Source: Sphingomonadaceae bacterium OTU29LAMAA1 (lineage in GTDB: Bacteria; Pseudomonadota; Alphaproteobacteria; Sphingomonadales; Sphingomonadaceae). From it: DNA of 64,000 nucleotides. The stretch's first letter is position 1, and every line of letters starts with the position of its first letter. Of this stretch, positions 26,790 to 35,266 are shown one piece after another. Made by a program: the position numbers and the translations under genes. The notes below the pieces were generated by a model, which worked only from the letters and a program-made list of their open reading frames with translations, had not been told where the DNA came from and ran no database searches. Location of the stretch: assembly GCA_024072375.1 (NCBI GenBank), contig CP099617.1:725001-789000 (forward strand), in the 5' to 3' direction.

Positions 26790-27359
26790 ATGTTGCAAAG
26801 CGCTCATCCCCCGACCATCGGATCCGCCCGCCCGGGAGCCCCGCGCGCGATCGTGCTGGTCGGCCTGATGGGCGTCGGCAAGTCGACCGTCGGCCGCCGG
26901 CTCGCCAGTCGTCTGCGCCTGCCGTTCGTGGACGCCGACCACGCGATCGAGGAAGCGGCGGGGATGACGGTGGCCGAAATCTTCGAGCGCTTCGGCGAGC
27001 CCTATTTCCGCGACGGTGAACGCCGCGTCATCGCCCGGCTGATGGATGGCACGCCAAAGGTTATCGCAACCGGTGGCGGCGCGTTCATCAACGACGATAC
27101 CCGCGCGTTGATCCTCGCCGAATCCACCGCGATCTGGCTCGATGCGCATCCCGACGTGCTCGCCGAACGCGTCGGCCGGCGCGACACCCGCCCCTTGCTG
27201 CGCGGCCGCAATCCACGGCAGGTGCTGAGCGAGCTCGCCACCGTCCGCAACCCGATCTACGCCGAGGCGCATATCCACATCACCAGCAACAAATCTCCAC
27301 ACGAAACGACGGTGAACGCGATCCTGAAGGCGATCGGCCTGCGGCGCACGGACGTATGA
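26790..27359 (+). CDS. aroK: Shikimate kinase
   Basis: 189 residues. Walker [16 protein letters not shown] near 32-46 binds ATP; shikimate-binding residues lie in [34 protein letters not shown] and ATGGGAFI. It phosphorylates shikimate at the 3-hydroxyl in the chorismate pathway. Its short N-terminal Pro-rich extension is normal in this group; ATG at 26790 is chosen because the frame upstream is not conserved. It overlaps aroB (ATGA), forming the classic aroK-aroB unit. Confidence 0.97.
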   Translation: MLQSAHPPTIGSARPGAPRAIVLVGLMGVGKSTVGRRLASRLRLPFVDADHAIEEAAGMTVAEIFERFGEPYFRDGERRVIARLMDGTPKVIATGGGAFINDDTRALILAESTAIWLDAHPDVLAERVGRRDTRPLLRGRNPRQVLSELATVRNPIYAEAHIHITSNKSPHETTVNAILKAIGLRRTDV

Positions 27360-28459
27360 GTACGACGATCACCGTCGCACTTGGCGACCGCAGCTACCCC
27401 ATCCTAATCGAGGCGGGATTACTGGCGCGGGCCGCCGATCACCTGGCGCCGCTGGCGCGCGGACGGACGATGGCGATCGTCACCGACCGCAACGTCCTGC
27501 CGCATTGCCAAGCGCTGCGTGCCGCGCTCGGCGTTGCGGGTATCCGGACCGAAGCGATCGTGCTGGAGCCGGGCGAGAAGACCAAGAGCTGGGATCAACT
27601 CGCCGCCCTGTGCGACAGGCTGCTGGACCTCGGCGTCGAGCGCGGCGATCACGTCATCGCCTTGGGCGGCGGCGTCATCGGCGACCTCGTCGGCTTCGCC
27701 TGCGCGATCCTCAAGCGCGGGTGCCGGTTCGTACAGATCCCGACGACGCTGCTGGCACAGGTCGACAGTTCGGTCGGCGGCAAGACGGCAATCAATACGC
27801 GCGCCGGCAAGAATTTGATCGGCGCCTTTCACCAGCCGGCGATGGTGCTGATCGATCCTTCGGTGCTCAACACCCTGCCCGTGCGCGAAGTTCGCGCCGG
27901 TTATGCGGAGGTCGTCAAATACGGCCTGATCGACGATCCCGCCTTTTTCGCATGGTGCGAGACCCATGGCACCGACCTGATTGCCGGCGATCCTGCCGCA
28001 CGCGATCATGCCATCGCCCACGCGGTCGCCGCAAAGGCGCGGATCGTCGCCGCCGACGAGCACGAGACGAACGGCACGCGCGCCCTGCTCAACCTCGGCC
28101 ATACTTTCGGCCACGCGCTGGAGGCGGAGGCCGGATTTTCGCAGGCGTTGACCCACGGCGAGGGGGTCGCCGCAGGGTGTGCGCTGGCATTCGCCTTTTC
28201 CGCCGCGCAAGGCATCTGCCCTCGAGACGATTCGGAACGCGTCGCGGCGCACTGGCGCGACGTCGGCCTGCCCGACGGACCCGCCGCCGCCGGCATCGCC
28301 GCGACCGGCGCAACGCTGGTGGAGCATATGCGCCACGACAAGAAGATGGCGGCCGGCACGCTCCCCTTCCTGCTGGCCCACGGAATCGGGAAAACCTACC
28401 TCGACAAGACCGTCGACCTCGACGTCGTCGAAGCCTTTCTCGATGCGCAGCCGCGCTGA
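27356..28459 (+). CDS. aroB: 3-dehydroquinate synthase
   Basis: 367 residues. AroB turns 3-deoxy-D-arabino-heptulosonate 7-phosphate into 3-dehydroquinate with NAD+ and a divalent metal. The NAD-binding block [19 protein letters not shown] and the substrate block [23 protein letters not shown] are conserved, as are the metal-binding Glu (EVVKYG) and the two His ([11 protein letters not shown] and THGEGVAAG). Start at 27356 overlaps the aroK stop by four bases; its TGA overlaps the following DUF2256 ATG. Confidence 0.97.
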   Translation: MSTTITVALGDRSYPILIEAGLLARAADHLAPLARGRTMAIVTDRNVLPHCQALRAALGVAGIRTEAIVLEPGEKTKSWDQLAALCDRLLDLGVERGDHVIALGGGVIGDLVGFACAILKRGCRFVQIPTTLLAQVDSSVGGKTAINTRAGKNLIGAFHQPAMVLIDPSVLNTLPVREVRAGYAEVVKYGLIDDPAFFAWCETHGTDLIAGDPAARDHAIAHAVAAKARIVAADEHETNGTRALLNLGHTFGHALEAEAGFSQALTHGEGVAAGCALAFAFSAAQGICPRDDSERVAAHWRDVGLPDGPAAAGIAATGATLVEHMRHDKKMAAGTLPFLLAHGIGKTYLDKTVDLDVVEAFLDAQPR

Positions 28460-28599
28460 TGCCCAACGGCGTCGCCAAGCAGAACCTCCCGACCAAAATC
28501 TGCCCGGCATGCGGGCGTCCGTTCACGTGGCGGAAGAAGTGGGCGAAGGATTGGGACAGCGTGATCTATTGCTCCGACGCGTGCCGTAAAAAGCGCTGA
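28459..28599 (+). CDS. DUF2256 family mini zinc-finger protein
   Basis: 46 residues. The core [18 protein letters not shown] with a second pair CSDACRKK gives a four-cysteine treble-clef-like zinc site (CPAC...CSDAC), highly basic elsewhere. That is the DUF2256 pattern; members are found beside unrelated genes in many proteobacteria and their role is unknown, though a nucleic-acid partner is plausible because the protein is basic. The ATG overlaps the aroB stop (TGATG). Confidence 0.85.
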   Translation: MPNGVAKQNLPTKICPACGRPFTWRKKWAKDWDSVIYCSDACRKKR

Positions 28600-28672
28600 C
28601 GCTATTCATGCCGGGGTTGGGCCGAAGGGGTGTAGGCCGCAGGGGGGCGTCCCGCCCCGAAGGATAGCGACG

Positions 28673-28798
28673 ATGGCGAAGAGCCAGCAGAAGTCGAACA
28701 AGGAAGTCCGCAAGCCCAAGGCGGAAAAGGTCAAGACGATCGCCGCCAATGCATCGACCAAGGACAATCCCGTCGGCATGGTGACGATCCGCAAATAA
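28673..28798 (+). CDS. Lys-rich mini-protein, unknown function
   Basis: 41 residues: MAKSQQKSNKEVRKPKAEKV followed by an uncharged tail ending MVTIRK. Lys and Arg make over a quarter of the protein. A clear AAGGA ribosome binding site sits 8 bases before the ATG (28660-28664). Related short Lys-rich proteins occur behind DUF2256-type genes in sphingomonads. Too short to model; a ribosome- or RNA-associated role is a guess. Confidence 0.65.
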   Translation: MAKSQQKSNKEVRKPKAEKVKTIAANASTKDNPVGMVTIRK

Positions 28799-28973
28799 TT
28801 TAGACGTGCGTCGCGCAGCGTCGCGGCGCACCGGCAAGGGCCACCGCAGGGATCATCGGGCTCTTACAAATTCGTCCCTCAACGGCTATATCGCACGCAT
28901 CGCAGGCAACCGATCGTAGGCGCCTCCGACTGAGAGACCATGTGTGCTCCCGCTTACAGCAGGGGGAGTCGTC

Positions 28974-29150
28974 ATGGATCTCAATTATCTTTTCCACCGT
29001 CATCAGGTGTCGCTGGCCGCATCGACCGGGGCCAGCTCACGCGAAGCACGCGCAGCGCATCGCGGGTTGACCGCAGCTTATGCCGACAGAATCGCCGGCT
29101 TGCGCGCCGCCGCTGGTAATTCCGCCCTGCTGGCGGCGCGCGTCAGTTGA
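28974..29150 (+). CDS. Small hypothetical protein, first gene of a four-gene mini-cassette
   Basis: 58 residues from MDLNYLFHRHQVSLAAS to LLAARVS; the N-terminal block DLNYLFHRHQVSL looks conserved among sphingomonad small proteins, the rest is an Ala/Arg-rich helix. GGGGGAGT sits just upstream of the ATG as a ribosome binding site. The TGA overlaps the next gene's TTG start. No function recognised. Confidence 0.62.
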   Translation: MDLNYLFHRHQVSLAASTGASSREARAAHRGLTAAYADRIAGLRAAAGNSALLAARVS

Positions 29151-29431
29151 TCGCCGCCGATCGCGAAACGTCCGTTCCGCAGGACAAACCAAGCCGCGTC
29201 TTCCGCAAGTCGCGACCCATGATGCCCAGACAGGACGCAGCACGTCAGGCGCGCGTAGCAGCGCTTGCGTGGTCGACCTTCGGTGACCGCGAGCGGGTCA
29301 TGGCATTCCTCAACGCCGATCATCCGCAGCTTGGTGGCCGACCGCTCGACCTGGCGATCGCCAGCGATGCCGGCCTGAATCGGGTGGAAGGCGTACTGGC
29401 CGAACTGGCTGTTGCAGTTCCGTCGCGTTGA
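29147..29431 (+). CDS. Small protein with MbcA/ParS/Xre antitoxin-like C-terminal segment
   Basis: 94 residues if started at TTG 29147, which overlaps the previous stop; ATG at 29219 would give about 70. The C-terminal part FLNADHPQLGGRPLDLAIAS followed by DAGLNRVEGVLAEL closely resembles the toxin-binding domain (DUF2384) of MbcA/ParS/Xre antitoxins, whose hallmark is a short NxxhPxLgGxxPldla segment. There is no N-terminal helix-turn-helix as in full-length Xre antitoxins, and no RES-type toxin gene is adjacent. It may be a stand-alone adaptor. Basic N-terminus (KPSRVFRKSRP). Confidence 0.6.
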   Translation: MIAADRETSVPQDKPSRVFRKSRPMMPRQDAARQARVAALAWSTFGDRERVMAFLNADHPQLGGRPLDLAIASDAGLNRVEGVLAELAVAVPSR

Positions 29432-29447
29432 ACAGGGGGACCATGGC

Positions 29448-29663
29448 ATGTCCAGGGCGATGAATGTCACCGCACCCCTGGCGGAGGTCAAGGCGACCGC
29501 CGCCAGCCATGGCGCGAGCATCAGCGCGATCGAGGCGATCATGCCGGCCGGCACCCGCGTCGTCTTCACGAACGGCGAGGATGCCGCTCGCATGCGCGTC
29601 GTGTTCGCCGATCGGATGGTGACCGGCGCCGTCACGCGGGCAAAGTGGGTGCGCAATGACTGA
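29448..29663 (+). CDS. Small hypothetical protein
   Basis: 71 residues starting MSRAMNVTAPLAEVKATAAS. An AGGGGGA ribosome binding site lies 6 to 12 bases upstream of the ATG at 29448. The part TRVVFTNGEDAARMRVVFAD resembles a short beta-rich unit, with a basic end (RAKWVRND). No known domain. It overlaps the following gene by eight bases. Confidence 0.55.
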   Translation: MSRAMNVTAPLAEVKATAASHGASISAIEAIMPAGTRVVFTNGEDAARMRVVFADRMVTGAVTRAKWVRND

Positions 29664-29829
29664 CGCGGTCGCGATATCAGCAGTGCATCGCCGCTGGACG
29701 CAGGGCGATATCACCGCCCTGCGCCGCGGGATCGGATCGGGCGAGACGCTCGAACAGCTCGCTACCGCGCTCGGCCGCGATCCAATTGCCGTGATGACGA
29801 TGATGGATCGCCTCCGGCTGCGCTTCTGA
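29656..29829 (+). CDS. Mini helix-turn-helix-like protein
   Basis: 57 residues, too short for the usual length cutoffs: MTDAVAISAVHRRWTQGDIT and then a segment ETLEQLATALGRDPIAVMTM. The order W...D...LRRGIGSGETLEQLATALGRDPIAV is that of an HTH (Myb/SANT-like W-rich helix plus turn plus recognition helix, AALGR). It overlaps the previous gene by eight bases, which argues it is translated. It ends the cassette; a DUF423 gene follows convergently. Confidence 0.55.
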   Translation: MTDAVAISAVHRRWTQGDITALRRGIGSGETLEQLATALGRDPIAVMTMMDRLRLRF

Positions 29830-29874
29830 TACTAGCCGTTCGAACGGTCGTCAGCAGTCTGTTCGACCCGGCGA

Positions 29875-30201
29875 TCAGCCGCGTAGCGTCCATGCCAGCC
29901 AAAGCCATCCGCCGATCAGCAACAAACCGCCGATCGGGGTCACGGCACCCAGCCAGCGCGGCGCACCCAAGGCCATCAGGTACAACGTGACTGCGAAAAT
30001 CGCGCCACCAATGACGAACAGCGACGCCGGTCCGCGCGCCTCCATCCGCAACGCGACCAGTGCCACGACCGCGTGGATCAGCTGATACTGGCCACCGGTC
30101 TTCAGCCATTCGACCGCGGGGCCGCTGGCACCATGCGCGCCGAACGCCCCGGCGGCCACCGCGATTGCGCCCGACAGCGCGGCGAGAATACCGAGGATCA
30201 T
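29875..30201 (-). CDS. DUF423 family membrane protein
   Basis: 108 residues with four hydrophobic segments: ILGILAALSGAIAVAAGAFGAHG (opening typical for the family), LIHAVVALVALRM, SLFVIGGAIFAVTLYLMAL, and VTPIGGLLLIGGWLWLAWTL. The GAFGAHG motif is the DUF423 signature. Function unknown. The ATG overlaps the antiporter stop in an ATGA arrangement, so it is the last gene of the antiporter operon. Confidence 0.9.
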   Translation of the reverse strand: MILGILAALSGAIAVAAGAFGAHGASGPAVEWLKTGGQYQLIHAVVALVALRMEARGPASLFVIGGAIFAVTLYLMALGAPRWLGAVTPIGGLLLIGGWLWLAWTLRG

Positions 30202-31964
30202 CGCGGATCGTTCCCCCACGGCTGTTGTTCCGCCACCATCGATCGCGCCGCGCGCAGATCCCCCGCCTCGATCTGGATGCGCAGCCGCTCCTTGTCCCGG
30301 GAGCGGTACATATCCTCCGCACGGTCGATATCGGCACCGGCAATCCCGAGATCGCGCATCGCCACCCGCGCCATCTTTACCGCCGATTCCAGCACTTCGC
30401 GTACGACGTAGACGGCGGAGGTTTTCTTGAGCTTGACCAACGCGCGTCGATCGAAGGCGCGTACATAGATGGCAGCCTTTGGGAATGCCTCACGCACGCC
30501 TTCCAGCGTGTCGGGCTGGATCTGGTCGCCGTCGATGCAGAACAGGATCAGTTCCGCATCCGCCGCACCCGCCTGCCGCAACAGGTCCATCCGCGTGCCG
30601 TCGCCGTAATAGACCTTCGCGCCGAATTCGCCGGCGATGTCGATCATCTCGATATCGGTATCGATCAGCGTCACCGGAATGCCCTGCGCCAGCAGCATCT
30701 GCCCGACCGTCTGGCCGAATCGCCCGTATCCGACGATGATCGCGTTCGCCCCGTCCGCGGTCGGTCCGTCGCGCGCCTGATCCTTCGCCACCGGTTCCTC
30801 GCGGAAACGTTTGGTCGCGGCCATCAGGAACGGTGTCGTCGCCATCGACAGCGTGATGATCGCCCCGAACAGGCTCGCCGCTTCCGGCGCGACGAGAAGC
30901 CCGGCTTGTGCCTGCGCGAACAGGACGAACCCGAATTCACCGCCCTGACTGAGCAGCAACCCGAGTGCGAGCGCGCTGCGCCACGTCATCCGGAACACCA
31001 TACCGATCAGCGTTATCACTGCCGTCTTGGTCGCGATCAGCGCGAGTGCCATCGACAGCACGAACAGCGGCCGGTCGGCAATTGCCTGCAGGTTCAGCAG
31101 CATGCCGACGGCAAGGAAGAACAGGCCGAGCAGGATCGAGCGGAACGGCTCTACGTCCGCCTCCAGCTCGTGCCGATACGGGCTGTCCGCCAGCATCACG
31201 CCGGCGATGAACGCGCCGAGCGCGGTCGACAGGCCCAAAGCCTCCATGACCGCCGCGCTGGCGATGACGGTGAACAGCGCTGCGAACACGAACATCTCGC
31301 GCTCGCCCAGATTGCCGATCAGCCGGAACAACGGCCGCAGCAGGAACCGGCCGGCGAGGATCAGCCCCACCACCGCGAGTACGGTATAGACCGCCAGCAA
31401 CCACCCGGGCGGTCCGTCGGCATCGGCCGGGTTCCGGCTCATCGCGGCGACGATCGTGATCAGCGGGACGATCGACAGGTCCTGAAACAGCAGGATCGAA
31501 AACGCCCGCTCGCCGAACGGCGTCCGCATCCTTCCCGAAGATTGCAACATCGGCAACACCTGCGCCGTCGACGACAGCGCCAGCGGCAGTCCGAGCGCGA
31601 ACGCGGCGGGCGCGGAAAAGCGGGCGAGGCCCCATACCACGGCGGTGATTGCAAGGCCGCAGGTAACCACCTGCAACAGGCCGACGCCAAAGATTTCGTG
31701 CTTCATCCGCCACAATCGTGTCGGGTTGAGTTCCAGCCCGACCACGAACAGCAGCAGCGTGATGCCGAGTTCGGCGATGCCCAGCTTCGATTCGGCATCG
31801 CCGACGAGGCCCAGCAGATGTGGGCCCACGACCGCACCTGCGACGAGAAACCCCAGCGTCGCACCAAGGCCCAGCTTGCGGAACAGCAACACGAACGCCA
31901 GCCCGAAACCGAGCAGGATCATCCCGTCCCTCAGCATCGAGACGTCCCCGGCGGCCTCATGCAT
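30198..31964 (-). CDS. CPA2 family cation:proton antiporter, KefB/KefC-like, with TrkA-N domain
   Basis: About 588 residues. Residues 1-385 form around thirteen membrane segments of the CPA2 type (for example ELGITLLLFVVGLELNP and GLSTALGAFIAGVMLADSPYRHELEADVEPFRSILLGLFF). Residues about 405-520 form a TrkA-N Rossmann domain, IIVGYGRFGQTVGQMLLAQG, for nucleotide or glutathione control. This is the KefC/YbaL layout of K+ or Na+/H+ exchange. ATG at 31964 overlaps the scaffold-protein stop; eight further codons are open. Middle gene of an operon with cvpA, the IscU-like gene and DUF423. Confidence 0.92.
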   Translation of the reverse strand: MHEAAGDVSMLRDGMILLGFGLAFVLLFRKLGLGATLGFLVAGAVVGPHLLGLVGDAESKLGIAELGITLLLFVVGLELNPTRLWRMKHEIFGVGLLQVVTCGLAITAVVWGLARFSAPAAFALGLPLALSSTAQVLPMLQSSGRMRTPFGERAFSILLFQDLSIVPLITIVAAMSRNPADADGPPGWLLAVYTVLAVVGLILAGRFLLRPLFRLIGNLGEREMFVFAALFTVIASAAVMEALGLSTALGAFIAGVMLADSPYRHELEADVEPFRSILLGLFFLAVGMLLNLQAIADRPLFVLSMALALIATKTAVITLIGMVFRMTWRSALALGLLLSQGGEFGFVLFAQAQAGLLVAPEAASLFGAIITLSMATTPFLMAATKRFREEPVAKDQARDGPTADGANAIIVGYGRFGQTVGQMLLAQGIPVTLIDTDIEMIDIAGEFGAKVYYGDGTRMDLLRQAGAADAELILFCIDGDQIQPDTLEGVREAFPKAAIYVRAFDRRALVKLKKTSAVYVVREVLESAVKMARVAMRDLGIAGADIDRAEDMYRSRDKERLRIQIEAGDLRAARSMVAEQQPWGNDPR

Positions 31965-32394
31965 GCGCACGCGCCTCACGTGCCGCAATGGCTGCTTCGG
32001 CCGCGGCTTCGAATGCCAGCCGGATCGAGGGATGGCGCGCGGTATAGGTCAACGCCGGTTCGAACACGCGAAGCCCCGGCCAGTCCGGTATGTCCCCCTC
32101 GCCCGAGAGCCATGCGGTCAGTGCATCGCGCGCCGCAGTCAGTTCCTCGGGCGTCTTGCCAAGGATGTCCGCGGCGAGCAGCGATGCCGATGCCTGACCC
32201 AGAGCGCAGGCGCGGACCAGCAGGCCAACTTCGCTGACACGTCCCCCGTCGTCGATCCCGACATCGACCGTCACCCGGCTGCCGCAGATCGGCGAACGTT
32301 TCTCGGCCGTGGCAGCGGCATGCTCCAGCCGGGCGTGATGCGGGATCGATGCCGCGAGGCGCAGGATCTCGGCGTTGTAGAGGGGCGCGTTCAT
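31957..32394 (-). CDS. IscU/NifU-like iron-sulfur scaffold protein, degenerate
   Basis: 145 residues with the IscU/NifU N-terminal layout: MNAPLYNAEILRLAASIPHH, first conserved Cys in RSPICGSRVTVDV, second in RACALGQASASLL. In IscU a third Cys lies near the C-terminus (HxxC); here the matching stretch ARHPSIRLAFEAAA has no Cys, so only two of three cluster ligands remain. The open frame upstream (to 32538) is antisense to cvpA. It overlaps cvpA and the antiporter gene by a few bases each. Confidence 0.78.
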   Translation of the reverse strand: MNAPLYNAEILRLAASIPHHARLEHAAATAEKRSPICGSRVTVDVGIDDGGRVSEVGLLVRACALGQASASLLAADILGKTPEELTAARDALTAWLSGEGDIPDWPGLRVFEPALTYTARHPSIRLAFEAAAEAAIAAREARAHA

Positions 32395-32954
32395 GGCCGG
32401 TCGCTCGCATTGTCGGACTGGTCCATGCTCTGCCGCGATCCGAAGACCGGTTGTCCGCGGCGCCGACGGTCGACGAAATCGGCGATCCCGGCGCTGGTCG
32501 CGTTGAGCAACGGATAGGTGCGCGACGCCGTCATCCACTCAGGCCGCTGCGACGGGCCGCCGCGTGCGGTGTCGACCAGCAATGCCGCGACGAGAAATCC
32601 GAGGCTGGCGATGATCAGGCCCTTCAATGCGCCGAAGCCGAAGCCCAATGCGCGGTCGACCGGCCCCAGGATCGACTGCCGCGTTCGCTTACCGATCGCA
32701 TTGGCGACCAGCTTGCCGCCCAGATACGTGCCGCCCGCGATCACCACGAACGCCGCCACCGCCGCGCCGGATGGCGTGCCGATGACCGTCGACAGCTTCG
32801 CGGCGAGCGCGACGTGGAACAGCTTCAGCATCGCAACGATTGCAATCCACGCGAACAGCGACAGCACTTCGGTGACGAAGCCCCGCTTCAATCCGAGCAA
32901 AGCGGCACCGCCCACGGCGATGAGTACGATGATGTCGAGTGCGGTCAGCCCCAT
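32391..32954 (-). CDS. CvpA family membrane protein
   Basis: 187 residues with four hydrophobic segments (ALDIIVLIAVGGAALLGLKRG, VLSLFAWIAIVAMLKLFHVAL and two more) and the CvpA-type opening; ATG overlaps the IscU-like gene's start region. CvpA is tied to colicin V production in E. coli and often to purine biosynthesis regions; its molecular role remains unclear. The C-terminal 40 residues are polar and probably cytoplasmic (VFGSRQSMDQSDNASDRP). Same transcription unit as the antiporter; radA ends 86 bases upstream of it. Confidence 0.88.
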   Translation of the reverse strand: MGLTALDIIVLIAVGGAALLGLKRGFVTEVLSLFAWIAIVAMLKLFHVALAAKLSTVIGTPSGAAVAAFVVIAGGTYLGGKLVANAIGKRTRQSILGPVDRALGFGFGALKGLIIASLGFLVAALLVDTARGGPSQRPEWMTASRTYPLLNATSAGIADFVDRRRRGQPVFGSRQSMDQSDNASDRP

Positions 32955-33040
32955 GGATAGGGGAATAGGGATGCGAGTGCCTCGCCGCTAGTCCCGCGTC
33001 GTGCATGTCCTCACCGGACGCGACACCTTCCCGGCAGAAC

Positions 33041-34414
33041 TCACCCCCGCCCCAGCATATGATCGACGAACTGCCCCAGCGTCCGGAACCCCGTCATCCG
33101 CAGCGGGCTGTCCTCTTTCGCGACCGCTGCGGGCACCAGCGCACGCTCGAAGCCGAGCTTGGCCGCTTCCTTCAGCCGCAGCGCGCCATGCGCCACCGGG
33201 CGCACCTCGCCCGACAAGGCGACCTCGCCGAACGCCACCGCATCGACCGGCACCGGCCGTTCCGACAACGCCGACACCAGCGCCGCGGCCACCGCCATAT
33301 CGGCCGCGGGATCCTGCACCCGATATCCCCCGGCGATATTCAGATACACTTCGGCGCTGGAAAAGCTCAGCCCGCACCGCGCCTCCAGGACCGCGAGGAT
33401 CATCGCCAGCCGCCCACTGTCCCAGCCGACCACCGCGCGCCTCGGCGTCGCTCCGCTCGCCAGCCGCACGACCAGCGCCTGGATCTCGACCAGCACCGGC
33501 CGCGTTCCTTCGAGTGCGGGGAACACCGTCGTCCCCGTGACGCCCTCGTCGCGCTGCGTCAGGAACAGCGCCGACGGGTTCGATACCTCCTCCAGCCCCT
33601 CGCTCTGCATCGAGAAGACGCCGATCTCGTCGGTGCCGCCGAAGCGGTTCTTGATCGCACGCAGGATACGATACTGGTGGCTGCGCTCGCCCTCGAACGC
33701 CAGCACCGTATCGACCATATGCTCCAGCACGCGCGGCCCCGCAATCGATCCATCTTTCGTGACGTGCCCGACCAGCACCAGCGAGGTGCCGCGTTCCTTG
33801 GCGAAGCGGATCAGTTCCTGCGACGAGGCACGGACCTGGCTGACCGTACCGGGCGCCCCCTCGATCAGATCGGAATGCATCGTCTGGATCGAATCGATCA
33901 CCAGCAGCGCGGGAGGCGGCCCCATCGACAGCGTCGTCAGGATGTCGCGCGTCGACGTCGCCGCCGCCAGCTGAACCGGCGCATTGCCGAGGCCCAACCG
34001 TCGCGCCCGCAACCGGACCTGATCGGTTGCCTCTTCGCCCGAGACATAGGCGACGCTGCGCCCCGCCATCGCCAGCTTCGCCGCCGCCTGCAGCAGCAAG
34101 GTCGATTTGCCGATCCCCGGATCGCCGCCGATCAGCGTCGCCGACCCTTCGACGAAACCGCCGCCCAGCGCCCGGTCGAGTTCGGCGATCCCCGTTGCCA
34201 TCCGTTCGGGCAGCACGATCTCGGCATCCAGGCCGACCAGCTGCACCGTCCGTCCACCGGTGCGCAGGTCATGCTTTGCCTGAAACGGCGTGACGGTCCC
34301 GCCGACCTCCTCGACCAGCGTGTTCCATTCCGCGCAATCGCCGCACTGCCCTGCCCAGCGATGCGACACCGATCCGCACGCCTGACATACGTAACGCTTC
34401 TGGGGTTTCGCCAT
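33041..34414 (-). CDS. radA: DNA repair protein RadA
   Basis: 457 residues. Zinc finger CQACGSVSHRWAGQCGDCAEW near 9-29; ATPase Walker A GGDPGIGKSTLLLQAAAK near 97-114; RadA signature KNRFGGTDEIGVFSM near 252-266; C-terminal Lon-like domain. RadA drives branch migration during recombination and helps process Holliday-like intermediates. A 1133-residue plus-strand frame covering this gene is an artefact of the opposite strand. Confidence 0.96.
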   Translation of the reverse strand: MAKPQKRYVCQACGSVSHRWAGQCGDCAEWNTLVEEVGGTVTPFQAKHDLRTGGRTVQLVGLDAEIVLPERMATGIAELDRALGGGFVEGSATLIGGDPGIGKSTLLLQAAAKLAMAGRSVAYVSGEEATDQVRLRARRLGLGNAPVQLAAATSTRDILTTLSMGPPPALLVIDSIQTMHSDLIEGAPGTVSQVRASSQELIRFAKERGTSLVLVGHVTKDGSIAGPRVLEHMVDTVLAFEGERSHQYRILRAIKNRFGGTDEIGVFSMQSEGLEEVSNPSALFLTQRDEGVTGTTVFPALEGTRPVLVEIQALVVRLASGATPRRAVVGWDSGRLAMILAVLEARCGLSFSSAEVYLNIAGGYRVQDPAADMAVAAALVSALSERPVPVDAVAFGEVALSGEVRPVAHGALRLKEAAKLGFERALVPAAVAKEDSPLRMTGFRTLGQFVDHMLGRG

Positions 34415-34495
34415 GCGCAGGGGTGTAGCGGAATGAGAACGGGAAGGGAACAGAATTTCGGGGTCGCCCCGCGCGCTAGCGGGGGTGGCATGGAA

Positions 34496-35194
34496 CTACG
34501 ACGGGATCTTCAATCCCCTCTGCACCGCCGGTCGTGCAAGTCCAAGATCCAGCCAAGCCCGCACGTTCCGGTAGCGATCGAACCCGACCAGATCGCCGGC
34601 GCCGTAGAAGCCGACCAGTCCGTTCACCCATCCCAGCATCGATATGTCGGCAATCGAATATTCGTCGCCCAGGAACCAGTCCCGCCCCTCCAGCGCTCGG
34701 TCCATCACCCCCAGCAGCCGCGTCGCCTCCGCCGCGTATCGGTCGCGCGGCCGCTTGTCCTTGTAATCCTTGCCCGCGAATTTGTGGAAGAAGCCCAGCT
34801 GTCCGAACATCGGCCCGACGCCCCCCATCTGGAACATGACCCATTGGATCGCCTGCCAGCGCCCCGCCGGATCGATGGGCACGAACCTGCCCGTCTTGTC
34901 CGCCAGATACAGCAGGATCGCACCGCTTTCGAACAGCCCGAATGGCCGATCGCCCGGACCCTGCGGATCGATCATCGCCGGGATCTTGCCATTGGGATTG
35001 AGCGACAGGAACGCCGCCGACTTCTGGTCTTCCCGGCCGAAATCGATGCGATGCGCCTCATATGGCAGACCGAGTTCCTCCAGCATGATAGACACCTTGA
35101 CGCCATTGGGTGTCGGCATGGAATAGAGCTGGATGCGATCAGGATATTGCGCGGGCCAGCGCTGCACGATCGGAAATGCGGAGAGGTCGGTCAT
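34496..35194 (-). CDS. Glutathione S-transferase family protein
   Basis: 232 residues. The N-terminal thioredoxin-like domain has PTPNGVKVSIMLEELGLPYEAHRID, with NPNGKIPAMIDP and FESGAILLYLADKTGRF giving the glutathione-binding loop (SNAIL/TRAIL-like Ser-Gly...E-S-G). C-terminal all-helical domain with DISMLGWV. This is close to the YghU/Gst-like branch (nu-class or GstB-type) that often shows peroxidase activity with glutathionylspermidine or glutathione. ATG at 35194 is chosen; upstream frame covers the GT gene in antisense. No co-operonic partner. Confidence 0.9.
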   Translation of the reverse strand: MTDLSAFPIVQRWPAQYPDRIQLYSMPTPNGVKVSIMLEELGLPYEAHRIDFGREDQKSAAFLSLNPNGKIPAMIDPQGPGDRPFGLFESGAILLYLADKTGRFVPIDPAGRWQAIQWVMFQMGGVGPMFGQLGFFHKFAGKDYKDKRPRDRYAAEATRLLGVMDRALEGRDWFLGDEYSIADISMLGWVNGLVGFYGAGDLVGFDRYRNVRAWLDLGLARPAVQRGLKIPS

Positions 35195-35266
35195 GATTTC
35201 GGATCCCTCGATGACGGGACCGACGACATAGTCACGCCGCATTCGCGACGCTATGGCCGCGCCAGC

